From: Lysobacter enzymogenes
GTDB lineage: Bacteria; Pseudomonadota; Gammaproteobacteria; Xanthomonadales; Xanthomonadaceae
DNA length: 64,000 bases
Reading direction: 5' to 3'
Assembly (NCBI RefSeq): GCF_023617245.1
Contig: NZ_CP067396.1
Coordinates: 744,001-808,000, forward strand
Every line of letters starts with the position of its first letter. Positions within the stretch are counted from its first letter, which is position 1. The translations under genes were made by a program, and so were the position numbers. Positions 49,388-57,861 of the stretch are shown piece by piece. Below the pieces are notes generated by a model. That model made no database searches and had not been told where the DNA came from. It saw only the letters and a program-made list of their open reading frames with translations.

Positions 49388-52348
49388 ATGAAAGGCAAGA
49401 GCTTTCGCAGGTCCGGCTTGTGCGTGGCGATGGGGATCTGCCTCGCATCGATGATGCTGCCGGCGCTGGCGGCCAACACCGACGGTTCGCTGTCCGGCCG
49501 CGTCGCCGCCGGCGCCGAGGTCACCGTGCGCAATGCCGACACCGGCTTCACCCGCACGGTCAAGGCCGATGCGCAGGGCAACTACCGCTTCCCGTTCCTG
49601 CCGATCGGCACCTACCAGCTGCAGGCCAGCAAGGACGGCCAGGCGGTCGGCGAGACGGTGCAGGTGGTGGTGAGCCTGGGCAACGAATCCAACGTCAGCC
49701 TCGGCGGCGCCACCGACCTGGCCGCGGTGCAGGTGATCGGCTCGCGCGTGATCACCCCGGTGGACGTGCGCTCGACCGAATCGGCCACCAACATCACCCA
49801 GGCCGAACTCGAGCGCGTGCCGATCGCCCGCGACGCCCAGGCGGTAGCGCTGCTGGCGCCGGGCGTGGTCCAGGGCCAGTACGGCGGCGCCTCGTTCGGC
49901 GGCTCGTCGGTGTCGGAGAACGCGGTCTACATCAACGGCCTCAACGTCACCGACTTCTACAAGCGGGTCGGCTTCTCGACCATCCCGTTCGGCTTCTTCA
50001 AGGAGTTCCAGGTCAAGACCGGCGGCTATTCGGTCGAATTCGGCCGCACCACCGGCGGCGTGATCAACGCCGTCACCCAGTCGGGCACCAACGAGTTCAA
50101 GTACGGCGCCGAGCTGGTGTGGGAGCCCAAGTCGCTGCAGTCCACCGGCGACGACCACTACGACCGCCAGGGCCGCGCCTACCGCATCTCCAGCAAGGAC
50201 AAGTACGACCGCACCAACCTCAACGTGCATGCGTCCGGGCCGCTGGTGCGCGACAAGCTGTTCTTCTACGCGATGTACGAGTTCCGCGACTACCAGCCGC
50301 AGAGCACCAACAACGCCGGCGGCACCTTCTTCGACGGCAAGTCCGACAAGGGCTTCTGGGGCACCAAGCTCGACTGGCAGATCAGCGACCGCCACCTGCT
50401 CGAGTTCCTGGCCTTCTCCGACAAGAACGAGACCACCACCGACAACTACGACTTCACCACCGGCCGCCGCGGCGTGCGCAGCAACACCCAGTACAGCGAG
50501 GTCGGCGGCGTCAACTGGGCACTGACCTACACCGGCTACCTGAGCGAGAATTTCTCGATGAAGGCGCTGTACGGCGAGAACAAGCGCGACCGCATCGCCA
50601 GCAGCCTCAACGACCAGGACTGCGACGCGGTCCAGGACCGCCGCGACGGCAGCCTGCCGCAAATCGGCTGCGTGTCCTCGGCCCAGGTCGAGAACGGCGC
50701 CGACAAGCGCGAAGCCGCGCGCCTGGACTTCGAATGGCAGCTCGGCGACCACCTGCTGCGCTTCGGCCTGGACCGCGAAACCAACACCTCCGACAACGAG
50801 AGCTTCTATCCGGGGCCCTCGCGCAAGTTCTACCAGATCTATCCGACCGCGCCGGGCACCGAGCTGGAGAACGGCGGCATCGTCCCGGCCGGCGTCGTGG
50901 CCTACGTGCGCGCGCGCCAGCAGGAGGTCAGCGGCACCTTCGAGACGATCAACTCGGCCTATTACCTGGAAGACAACTGGCAGGTCACGCCGAACCTGAT
51001 GCTCAACGCCGGCGTGCGCGTGGAGAGCTTCGACAACAAGAACGGCGCCGGCAGCACCTACATCAAGATCGACGACATGATCGCCCCGCGCGCGGGATTC
51101 TCGTGGGATTTCCGCGGCGACGGGCGCTCGAAGGTGTTCGGCAACATCGGCCGCTACTACCTGCCGCTGGTCAACCAGATCAACGTCAAGCAGGCCGGCG
51201 CCTTCCTCGACGAGCGCACCTACTACGCGTTCCAGGGGCTGGAAGCGTTCGAGCGCAACGGCACCACCTACTACCGGCCGATCCTCGGCGCGCAGATCGG
51301 CCCGATCGACAACAGCCAGGGCGACGGCACCGTCGGCGACCTGCGCAGCGAGGTCGACCGCGACCTCGATCCGGTCTACCAGGACGAGGCGATCCTGGGC
51401 TACCAGGCGATGTTCGGCGACACCTGGTCGTGGGGCGTGCGCGGCATCTACCGGCGCCTGCACAACGCCATCGACGACATGAACATCTCGTCCAACGGCA
51501 TCGTCTGCAACGGCAAGCGCAAGGACATGGGCTATGTGATGGCCAACCCGGGCAAGAACGTCACGCTGTACACCGACACCGACTGCGACGGCGTCAACGA
51601 CGCCTACGTCACCATCGACACCTCGCGCGCGGGCTGGGCGGTGTACGACGCCAACGGCAAGTACCTGGGCGAGCGCGGCTGGGTCAAGCCCAAGCGCACC
51701 TATCGCGCGCTGGAGTTCATGCTCGACCGCGCCTGGGACGACAAGTGGGCGTTCAACGCCTCGTACACCTGGTCCAAGAGCGAGGGCAACGCCGAGGGCC
51801 CGTCGAACTCCGACTTCGGTTTCGACAACACCAGCCGCACCGAGTCCTTCGACGATCCCTACGTCAACCTCGACGGCGACGGCCCGCTGCCGAACGACCG
51901 CCGCCACCAGCTCAAGCTGCGCGGCGCCTATGCGATCGACGACCACTGGACCGTGGGCGCGACCTTGAACGCCCAGTCCGGCCGCCCGATCAACGCCTTC
52001 GGCATGGGCACGCCGTACGATCGCCGCATCTACCACAGCTTCTACGTGTGCGTGGACAAGTGCACGCTGCCCTACGACCAGCGCGTGTACCAGCTGCGCG
52101 GGCGCGGCGCCGGCGGGCGCACGCCGTGGATCTACGACGTCGGCGCCAGCCTGACCTATCAGAAGTCCTTCGGCGCCGCCGACCTGCGGGTCAAGCTGGC
52201 GGTCTACAACCTGCTCAACCAGCAGCGCGCGGTGGAAGTGGACGACTCCTACGAGACCGGCGTCGGCGTGGTCAACAAGTTCTACGGCCTGGGCACCGGC
52301 TACCAGAACCCGCGCTACGCCCAGCTGACCGTGTCGGTGGATTTCTGA
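49388..52348 (+). CDS. TonB-dependent receptor with carboxypeptidase-like N-terminal domain
   Basis: This 986-residue outer-membrane protein has a signal peptide of about 29 residues. A carboxypeptidase regulatory-like Ig domain follows (about 30-110, AEVTVRNADTGFTRTVKADA), then a plug (about 115-235, NAVYINGLNVTDFYKRVGFS) and a beta-barrel ending in VSVDF with the usual terminal Phe. The strong GGGGAGGAAG ribosome binding site supports the ATG. Such Oar/SusC-like receptors import oligomers. It starts 45 bases after the transglutaminase-like gene, so murein peptides are the likely cargo (inference). Confidence 0.93.
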   Translation: MKGKSFRRSGLCVAMGICLASMMLPALAANTDGSLSGRVAAGAEVTVRNADTGFTRTVKADAQGNYRFPFLPIGTYQLQASKDGQAVGETVQVVVSLGNESNVSLGGATDLAAVQVIGSRVITPVDVRSTESATNITQAELERVPIARDAQAVALLAPGVVQGQYGGASFGGSSVSENAVYINGLNVTDFYKRVGFSTIPFGFFKEFQVKTGGYSVEFGRTTGGVINAVTQSGTNEFKYGAELVWEPKSLQSTGDDHYDRQGRAYRISSKDKYDRTNLNVHASGPLVRDKLFFYAMYEFRDYQPQSTNNAGGTFFDGKSDKGFWGTKLDWQISDRHLLEFLAFSDKNETTTDNYDFTTGRRGVRSNTQYSEVGGVNWALTYTGYLSENFSMKALYGENKRDRIASSLNDQDCDAVQDRRDGSLPQIGCVSSAQVENGADKREAARLDFEWQLGDHLLRFGLDRETNTSDNESFYPGPSRKFYQIYPTAPGTELENGGIVPAGVVAYVRARQQEVSGTFETINSAYYLEDNWQVTPNLMLNAGVRVESFDNKNGAGSTYIKIDDMIAPRAGFSWDFRGDGRSKVFGNIGRYYLPLVNQINVKQAGAFLDERTYYAFQGLEAFERNGTTYYRPILGAQIGPIDNSQGDGTVGDLRSEVDRDLDPVYQDEAILGYQAMFGDTWSWGVRGIYRRLHNAIDDMNISSNGIVCNGKRKDMGYVMANPGKNVTLYTDTDCDGVNDAYVTIDTSRAGWAVYDANGKYLGERGWVKPKRTYRALEFMLDRAWDDKWAFNASYTWSKSEGNAEGPSNSDFGFDNTSRTESFDDPYVNLDGDGPLPNDRRHQLKLRGAYAIDDHWTVGATLNAQSGRPINAFGMGTPYDRRIYHSFYVCVDKCTLPYDQRVYQLRGRGAGGRTPWIYDVGASLTYQKSFGAADLRVKLAVYNLLNQQRAVEVDDSYETGVGVVNKFYGLGTGYQNPRYAQLTVSVDF

Positions 52349-52358
52349 GCCGCGCGGC

Positions 52359-54032
52359 GTGAACCGCGTTGCCGCCTCGTGCTTTCGGGCGGCCCCGGCA
52401 GAACGGGGCCGTCTTCGTTCTACCTCGACAGGGCCGGCATCGCTGTCCCGCGCCATCGCGGGCATCGGTTTGCTTGGCGCGGCCCTGTTCTTTTCTTCGT
52501 CCGCGCCGGCGGCCGCGCACGACCCGCGCGCCGCCGGCCTGGACCGCCTCGTCGACGAAGTGCAGGCACGCTACCGCCTGCCCGGATTGGCGGTGGCGGT
52601 GGTCGAAGACGGCAAGGTGGTCTATGCGCGCACCGACGGCGAGCTGGTCGCCGGTTCCGGGCGAAAGATCGGTCCGGACGCGCTGTTCAAGATCGCCTCC
52701 AACACCAAGTCGATGACCACCGCGCTGCTGGCGCGGCTGGTGGATGCGGGAAAATTGCGCTGGGACGATCCGGTGACGAAGCATCTGCCGGATTTCCGCA
52801 TGCACGAGGACTGGGTCAACCGCGAAATGCAGGTCCGCGACCTGCTGATCCACAACTCCGGCCTGCGCGCCGGCGCCGGCGACCTGATGCTGTGGCCCGA
52901 GCCGAACCGCTTCAGCCGCGGCGACGTGATCCACGGCCTGCGCTACCTCAAGCCGGTGCACAGCTTCCGCTCGCGCTACGACTACGACAACCTGCTCTAC
53001 ATCGTCGCCGGCGAAGTCGCCGCGGCCGCGGGCGGAGCGCCGTACGAGCAGTTGCTGCGGCGCGAAGTGTTCGCGCCGCTGGGCATGGACGGCTGCCGGG
53101 TCGGCGCGTTCGCGCGCCGCGACGCGGCGCCGCTGGCGCAGCCGCACGCACGGCGCGGGGGCCGCTACGTGCCGGTGCGCGAGGACGGCGACGCCATCGC
53201 CGCCACGCCGATGGACCCGGCCGGCGGCGTGCGCTGCGGCCTGGACGACATGACCCGCTGGCTGCGCGCCTGGCTCGATCCGGCCGCGCCCGCGCGCGAC
53301 GGCCGGCCGTGGCTGTCGGCGCAGCAGCGCGGCGACCTGTGGCGCGCGCAGATGCCGATGACCCCGACCCGGCGCCAGCGCGAATGGTCGGGCACCCGTT
53401 TCGCCGCCTACGGCTACGGCTGGCGGCTCAGCGACTTCGACGGCGAATTCAAGGTCGCCCACACCGGCACGCTGATGGGCATGTACTCGCTGACCGCGCT
53501 GCTGCCCGAACGCAAGGCCGGCTTCGTGGTGCTGATCAACGGCGACGCCGGCGACGCGCGCAGCGTGTTCGACCAGGTGTTGAGCCAGCGTTACACGCGG
53601 ATGCGCGACGGCCGGCCGCGCGGGGAGCGCGGCGTGGCCTGGTACGCCGACGCGATCGAACGCGAGGCGACCGCACCGCCCGCCGGCCGCGCGCCCGACG
53701 CTTCGGCGCGGCGGCCGGCGAAGCCTGAGGAGCTGCGCGGGCGCCTGGGCGTCTACCGCGATCCGTGGTTCGGCGAGGTCGGTCTGTGCGCGCGCGGCGG
53801 CGAAGTGGAATTCGCCTCGCGAAAGTCGCCGCTGATGACCGGTAAGATCGTCCGGGTCGGGCCGCGCCTGCTGGTCGACTGGGACGCGGAGGAAGTCGAC
53901 GCCGAGGCCTGGATCGACTTCGCCGCCGCGGCCGAGCCAGCCGCCTTCAGCATGAGCAAGCTCGACCCGGATGCCGATTTCAGCTACGACTATGAAGACC
54001 TGGCGTTCGCGCGCGTCGGCGATTGCGGTTGA
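52359..54032 (+). CDS. Exported serine hydrolase, SxxK family (class C beta-lactamase-like)
   Basis: This 557-residue protein begins with GTG ten bases after the receptor stop. It has a hydrophobic signal near residues 32-52 and a beta-lactamase/transpeptidase-type domain with S114-N-T-K117 (ASNTKSMTTALLAR) and a YxN in YDYDNLLY. A C-terminal extension of about 120 residues resembles the domains added in D-aminopeptidases and LACTB-like esterases. The substrate is unknown; D-amino-acid-containing peptides fit the locus. Ambler-type antibiotic resistance is not implied. Confidence 0.87.
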   Translation: MNRVAASCFRAAPAERGRLRSTSTGPASLSRAIAGIGLLGAALFFSSSAPAAAHDPRAAGLDRLVDEVQARYRLPGLAVAVVEDGKVVYARTDGELVAGSGRKIGPDALFKIASNTKSMTTALLARLVDAGKLRWDDPVTKHLPDFRMHEDWVNREMQVRDLLIHNSGLRAGAGDLMLWPEPNRFSRGDVIHGLRYLKPVHSFRSRYDYDNLLYIVAGEVAAAAGGAPYEQLLRREVFAPLGMDGCRVGAFARRDAAPLAQPHARRGGRYVPVREDGDAIAATPMDPAGGVRCGLDDMTRWLRAWLDPAAPARDGRPWLSAQQRGDLWRAQMPMTPTRRQREWSGTRFAAYGYGWRLSDFDGEFKVAHTGTLMGMYSLTALLPERKAGFVVLINGDAGDARSVFDQVLSQRYTRMRDGRPRGERGVAWYADAIEREATAPPAGRAPDASARRPAKPEELRGRLGVYRDPWFGEVGLCARGGEVEFASRKSPLMTGKIVRVGPRLLVDWDAEEVDAEAWIDFAAAAEPAAFSMSKLDPDADFSYDYEDLAFARVGDCG

Positions 54033-54789
54033 GGCCTGCGCGCTGCTGGTGCTGATCGGCTGCGTCGCCGCGGTGCGTTCGCCGCAGGCGCGGACCGGGC
54101 CGGCGCCATCGCCCGCGGCGGCCGCGGCCGCGCCGGTGTCGGCGGTCGCGCCGACCATCTCCACCGCCCAGGACGCCGCCGCGGCCGGCATGGTCGAGAT
54201 CCGCAGCCTGGTGCCCGACATCGACCTGGAGATCCGCTACGCCGGCGGCGACAACTTCGTCGGCCGCCCGGTCGCCGGCTACCTCGGCGCCGCGTGCTAC
54301 CTGCACCGGCCGGTGGCGCAGGCGCTGGCGCGGGTCGAGCGCGAACTGCGCGCGCAGGGGCTGCGCCTGCGCATCTACGACTGCTACCGCCCGGTGCGCG
54401 CGGTGCGCGACTTCGTCGCCTGGGCCGCCGATCCCGACGACCAGAAGACCAAGCCGCGCTACTACCCCACGCTGGACAAGAGCCGACTGCTCGGCGACTA
54501 CATCTCGCCGACCTCGGGCCACAGCCGCGGCGCGACCTTGGACCTGACCCTGCTCGAACCCAGCGGCGAGGGCTACGCGCCGCTGGACATGGGCACCGGT
54601 TTCGATTTCTTCGACGAACTCGCCCACACCGACGCGCCCGGCGCGAGCCTGGCCCAGCGCGGCCACCGCCAGCGCCTGCGCGCGGCGATGCAGCGCGAAG
54701 GCTTCGAGAACTATCCGCTGGAGTGGTGGCACTACACCTTCAAGCCGGAGCCTACGCCGCGCACGGCGTTCGATTTTCCGGTGAGGTGA
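53992..54789 (+). CDS. ddpX: D-Ala-D-Ala dipeptidase (DdpX/VanX family) lipoprotein
   Basis: This 265-residue protein has a lipobox-like ACALLVLIGC at the end of its signal. The zinc-peptidase motif is H177-x6-D184 (SGHSRGATLDLTL), with the general base E244 and the third ligand H247 in PLEWWHYTF. DdpX hydrolyses D-Ala-D-Ala released from murein. The gene overlaps the preceding hydrolase by 41 bases; the ATG at 53992 gives the best signal sequence. No vanA or vanH lies nearby, so a recycling role fits better than glycopeptide resistance. Confidence 0.88.
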   Translation: MKTWRSRASAIAVEACALLVLIGCVAAVRSPQARTGPAPSPAAAAAAPVSAVAPTISTAQDAAAAGMVEIRSLVPDIDLEIRYAGGDNFVGRPVAGYLGAACYLHRPVAQALARVERELRAQGLRLRIYDCYRPVRAVRDFVAWAADPDDQKTKPRYYPTLDKSRLLGDYISPTSGHSRGATLDLTLLEPSGEGYAPLDMGTGFDFFDELAHTDAPGASLAQRGHRQRLRAAMQREGFENYPLEWWHYTFKPEPTPRTAFDFPVR

Positions 54790-54911
54790 GCGGGGCGGGG
54801 GCGGGAACAGAGGGGGCTGGGGAATCGAAACGCAGGCCGCCGGAAGCGGCGCCGCGTCCGATCCCAAGCCATCGTTCGTGGGTGGCCGCTGGGGTCGATG
54901 GAGGCGAAGCG

Positions 54912-56045
54912 ATGAGCGATGCGATGAACGTAGCGATGCCGGCCGCCGCCACCGGGTTGCGCGGCGGACGTCTCGTCGTCGTCGCCGCCTGCCTGGGCGC
55001 GGCCGCGTGCGCCGGCGCGCCGCAGCGCACGGCGGAGCAGGGCGCCGACGACGCGGCGCGGGCCGAACAGGTCGATGCCTTGCTCGCCGATTACCGGGGC
55101 CGCGTGCCCGGCGCCAGCGTGCTGGTGCTGCGCGACGGCCGGCCGGTGCTGCGGCGCGGCTACGGCATGGCGGTGCTCGAAGACAGCGTGGCGGCCGCGC
55201 CGCGGACCAACTACCGGCTGGCATCGGTCAGCAAGCAGTTCACCGCCGCCGCGGTGCTGTTGCTGGCCCAGGACGGCGCGCTGGACCTGGACGATCCGAT
55301 CAAGCGCTGGCTGCCGAGCCTGCCCCAGGCCTGCGATGCGATCACGATCCGCCAGATCCTCAGCCATCAATCGGGCCTGATCGATTACGAAGACGTCATG
55401 CCCGCGCGCTTCGACGCCGACGCCCGGCAGATGCGCGACGCCGACGTGCTGGTGGCGCTCGAGGGCCAGGACCGTACCTACTTCGCGCCGGGCGGCGGCT
55501 ACCGCTACAGCAACAGCGGCTACGCGCTGCTGGCGCTGACCGTGCAGAAGGCCTCGGGCCGTTCGTTCGCCGCCTTCCTGCGCGAGCGTATTTTCGCCCC
55601 GCTGGACATGCGCGACACCGTCGCCTACGAGCGCGGGGTGTCGCAGGTCGCGCACCGCGCCTACGGCTACAGCTTCGAAGACGGGCGCTGGCGGCGCACC
55701 GACCAGAGCCCGACCAGCGCGGTGCTTGGCGACGGCGGCATCTATTCGTCCATCGACGACCTGGCCAAGTGGGACGCGGCGCTGTACGACGACCGCTTGC
55801 TCAGCGACGCCTCGCGCCGGCTCGCGTTCGCGGCGCACACGCCGACCGACGTGGCCGAAGTCGGTTACGGCTACGGTTGGCGCATCACCGGCGAGACCTT
55901 GTGGCATTCGGGCGAGACGATCGGCTTTCGCAACGTCATCGTGCGCTGGCCGCAGCGGCGCCTGACCGTGGCGATGCTGAGCAACCGCAACGATCCCGAG
56001 CCGTACCGGACGGCGTTGAAGATCGGCGCGTTGTATCTGCACTGA
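54912..56045 (+). CDS. Serine hydrolase lipoprotein, SxxK family
   Basis: This 377-residue protein has a GGAGG ribosome binding site eight bases before the ATG and a lipobox-like AACLGAAACAGAP. The catalytic domain has S105-V-S-K108 (LASVSKQFTAAAVLLL), Y-x-N in YRYSNSGYALLAL and HSG in LWHSGETIGF. All three elements of the class C beta-lactamase/DD-peptidase fold are intact. It is the last gene of the murein-peptide locus and differs from the hydrolase at 52359 in lacking a long C-terminal domain. It is probably a periplasmic D-aminopeptidase or DD-peptidase. Confidence 0.87.
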   Translation: MSDAMNVAMPAAATGLRGGRLVVVAACLGAAACAGAPQRTAEQGADDAARAEQVDALLADYRGRVPGASVLVLRDGRPVLRRGYGMAVLEDSVAAAPRTNYRLASVSKQFTAAAVLLLAQDGALDLDDPIKRWLPSLPQACDAITIRQILSHQSGLIDYEDVMPARFDADARQMRDADVLVALEGQDRTYFAPGGGYRYSNSGYALLALTVQKASGRSFAAFLRERIFAPLDMRDTVAYERGVSQVAHRAYGYSFEDGRWRRTDQSPTSAVLGDGGIYSSIDDLAKWDAALYDDRLLSDASRRLAFAAHTPTDVAEVGYGYGWRITGETLWHSGETIGFRNVIVRWPQRRLTVAMLSNRNDPEPYRTALKIGALYLH

Positions 56046-56066
56046 TCCCCCGACGGGTCAGGCCTT

Positions 56067-56165
56067 CTGTAGGCGCGGCGCGAGCCGCGACCGCGACACC
56101 TCGCTTGCGTCGAAGCCTGCGGCGTAGCTGTGGTCTCGCGGTCGCGGCTTGCGCCGCTCCTACAG
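56067..56165. repeat. REP doublet, TGTAGGAGCGGCGCGAGCC family (two mismatches)
   Basis: The arms 56067-56096 and 56136-56165 are inverted copies with two mismatches. It separates the hydrolase gene and the ohrR promoter. Confidence 0.9.
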
Positions 56166-56220
56166 GGGGTTCCGGGGGATTCGCGCCATGGACGGAACGC
56201 TGCGGGCCGGGGCGGCCGGC

Positions 56221-56250
56221 TATTTAATGCTTGCTATTAAATAGCGCGCT
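56221..56250. promoter_or_regulatory. ohrR operator/promoter
   Basis: This short AT-rich island has the perfect palindrome GCTATTAAATAGC (56233-56245) within TTAATGCTTGCTATTAAATA. Its complement AATAGCAAGCATTAAATA matches the site before ohr (56804-56823) closely. It is probably the autoregulatory OhrR binding site. Confidence 0.7.
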
Positions 56251-56266
56251 ATGTAAATTGCGTCCC

Positions 56267-56734
56267 ATGAAGACGCGCACCGCCCCCGCCCATCCGCCCA
56301 AGCCGACCCTGCTGCTCGACGACCAGCTGTGCTTCGCCCTGTATTCCACCGGGCTGGCGCTCAACAAGGTCTACCGCAAGCTGCTCGGCAAGCTGGAGCT
56401 GACCTATCCGCAGTACCTGGCGATGATGGTGCTGTGGGAGCGCGATGGGGTCACGGTGTCGGAGATCGGCGAGCGCCTGTTCCTGGACTCGGCCACGCTG
56501 ACCCCGCTGCTGAAGCGCCTGGAGGCCGCCGGCTTGCTGACCCGCACCCGCGCCGCCAGCGACGAGCGCCAGGTGGTGATCGAGCTGACCAAGGCCGGCC
56601 GCGCGCTCAAGGCCAAGGCCCGCAGCGTGCCCGAGGGCATGGGCTGCGCGCTTGAAGACTGCAGCATCGACGAACTGACCGCGCTCAAGGCCCAGCTCGA
56701 ATCCCTGCGCGCCAGCCTGATCGCCCATTCCTGA
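56267..56734 (+). CDS. ohrR: Organic hydroperoxide-sensing repressor OhrR (MarR family)
   Basis: This 155-residue MarR-type protein has the redox-sensing Cys C22 (LLLDDQLCFALYST) and a winged helix at about 60-110 (SEIGERLFLDSATLTPLLKR, then LEAAGLLTR, with the DERQ wing). Oxidation of the Cys by organic peroxides releases it from DNA. It precedes ohr by 162 bases, and both genes carry the same operator-like sequence. Two 15-base copies of CATTCCTGATTCT follow and overlap its stop. Confidence 0.92.
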   Translation: MKTRTAPAHPPKPTLLLDDQLCFALYSTGLALNKVYRKLLGKLELTYPQYLAMMVLWERDGVTVSEIGERLFLDSATLTPLLKRLEAAGLLTRTRAASDERQVVIELTKAGRALKAKARSVPEGMGCALEDCSIDELTALKAQLESLRASLIAHS

Positions 56735-56755
56735 TTCTTCCATTCCTGATTCTCC
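56726..56755. repeat. Two tandem 15-base CATTCCTGATTCTTC copies
   Basis: The copies 56726-56740 and 56741-56755 differ at one base, and a partial third copy (CAATCCTG) follows. The first overlaps the ohrR stop codon. The pattern resembles the GGAGTGAG units at 23912-24035 in being a simple repeat grown from the end of a gene. Confidence 0.75.
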
Positions 56756-56803
56756 CAATCCTGCCCCGCCGCGACGAACATGCGGACGCAGCCACGACAG
56801 AAA

Positions 56804-56823
56804 AATAGCAAGCGATTCAATAG
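56804..56823. promoter_or_regulatory. Probable OhrR operator upstream of ohr
   Basis: AATAGCAAGCGATTCAATAG shares AATAGCAAGC and the following ATT/AATA spacing with the ohrR upstream site read on the opposite strand. It lies about 75 bases before the ohr start. Confidence 0.65.
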
Positions 56824-56896
56824 CCAACGATAGAAACCGCACCACCCGCCGCACACCCTTCCGATCCCTCGATCCCCACTCCCGGAGCACCCAGCC

Positions 56897-57322
56897 ATGT
56901 CCCTCGAAAAAGTCCTCTACACCGCCCACGCCCACGTCACCGGCGGCCGCGACGGCCGCGCCGTGTCCTCGGACAACGCGCTCGACGTCAAGCTGACCAC
57001 CCCGCGCGATCTCGGCGGCGCCGGCGGCGACGGCACCAATCCCGAGCAGCTGTTCGCGGCCGGCTACTCCGCCTGCTTCATGGGCGCGATGAAGTTCGTC
57101 GCCGGCCGCGACAAGATCGCGTTCCCGGCCGATGCGTCCATCGACGGCAGCGTCGGCATCGGCCCGCTGCCGACCGGCTTCGGCATCCAGGCCGAACTGA
57201 AGATCTCGCTGCCGGGCCTGGCGCGCGAGCAGGCGCAGGAGCTGATCGAGAAGGCCCACATCGTGTGCCCGTATTCGAACGCGACCCGCGGCAACATCGA
57301 CGTGACCCTGACCCTGGTCTGA
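56897..57322 (+). CDS. ohr: Organic hydroperoxide resistance protein Ohr
   Basis: This 141-residue OsmC/Ohr family peroxidase has the two reactive cysteines C60 (AAGYSACFMGAMKF) and C124 (HIVCPYSNATRGN) and the N-terminal LYTAHAHVTGGRDGRA. Ohr reduces organic and lipid hydroperoxides using lipoyl thiols. Length and motifs are standard. An intrinsic terminator follows 44 bases after the stop. Confidence 0.96.
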   Translation: MSLEKVLYTAHAHVTGGRDGRAVSSDNALDVKLTTPRDLGGAGGDGTNPEQLFAAGYSACFMGAMKFVAGRDKIAFPADASIDGSVGIGPLPTGFGIQAELKISLPGLAREQAQELIEKAHIVCPYSNATRGNIDVTLTLV

Positions 57323-57365
57323 GCCGCCGACGTCCGCGGCGCGCCGCAACCGCGACTCGCTCACG

Positions 57366-57400
57366 AAACCCCGGACGCGCGCGCGTCCGGGGTTTTTTCG
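57366..57400 (+). terminator. Intrinsic terminator after ohr
   Basis: AAACCCCGGACGCGC and its exact reverse complement form a 15-bp stem (57366-57395). The T run (TTTTTT) continues past the arm. The flanking CACG/CGTG lengthens the symmetry, so it may work in both directions. Confidence 0.9.
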
Positions 57401-57861
57401 TGCGCGGCCGGCGCGGCGCCGGCGAAGCGCTGCCGACGGCAGTTTCGAAACGGGCAACCCGCTGCAAATTCCTTTCGCGAAGGCATGACATCCGGTGAGC
57501 GTGCGTGATCCCCGTACAGACGCATGAATGCGCTCAGCAAGCCGTGAGCGAGAGTGAGTTTTACGGAATTTTTCTGCTCATACACTGCGGCCGTTCGTTC
57601 ACGCGATCCAAGCGTTTTCGTTGTTTCGCCCCTACCGGAGCCGAACGCTCCGCAACGCTGTCGATAGCGGTTCGGTCGCAGTCGGATGCACCGGGAAACC
57701 TGCAGCCCGGTCCATCGCCGGCACGAGCGCGACGACGCAGATCGCGAAGGCCCTCGTCCTTCGCTAGTCCGCCCGTTCCGGCATCCGCCCGTGCGATCCG
57801 TACTGCAGGCATGCAACCAGCAGATCGGAACCAGCAGCTCGGAATAAACGGAGGATCGGTC
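57401..57861 (+). promoter_or_regulatory. Long upstream region of the autotransporter gene
   Basis: About 460 bases without a supported gene. TTTTAC (57559-57564) and TACACT (57581-57586), 16 bases apart, make a plausible sigma-70 promoter, which would give an untranslated leader of roughly 270 bases. A GGAGG ribosome binding site at 57851 precedes the ATG. No hairpin with regulatory features could be assigned in the leader. Confidence 0.45.

Noticed and set aside
49364..52465. 1033-codon minus-strand open frame opposite the TonB receptor
   Set aside because: The plus strand encodes a complete receptor with signal peptide, plug and barrel. The minus frame has no domain and is a mirror of GC-biased codons.
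52359..56045. Antibiotic resistance locus (beta-lactamase-like and VanX-like genes)
   Set aside because: The hydrolases lack features of Ambler class enzymes beyond the shared SxxK fold and no vanH/vanA is present. The neighbours fit murein peptide metabolism.
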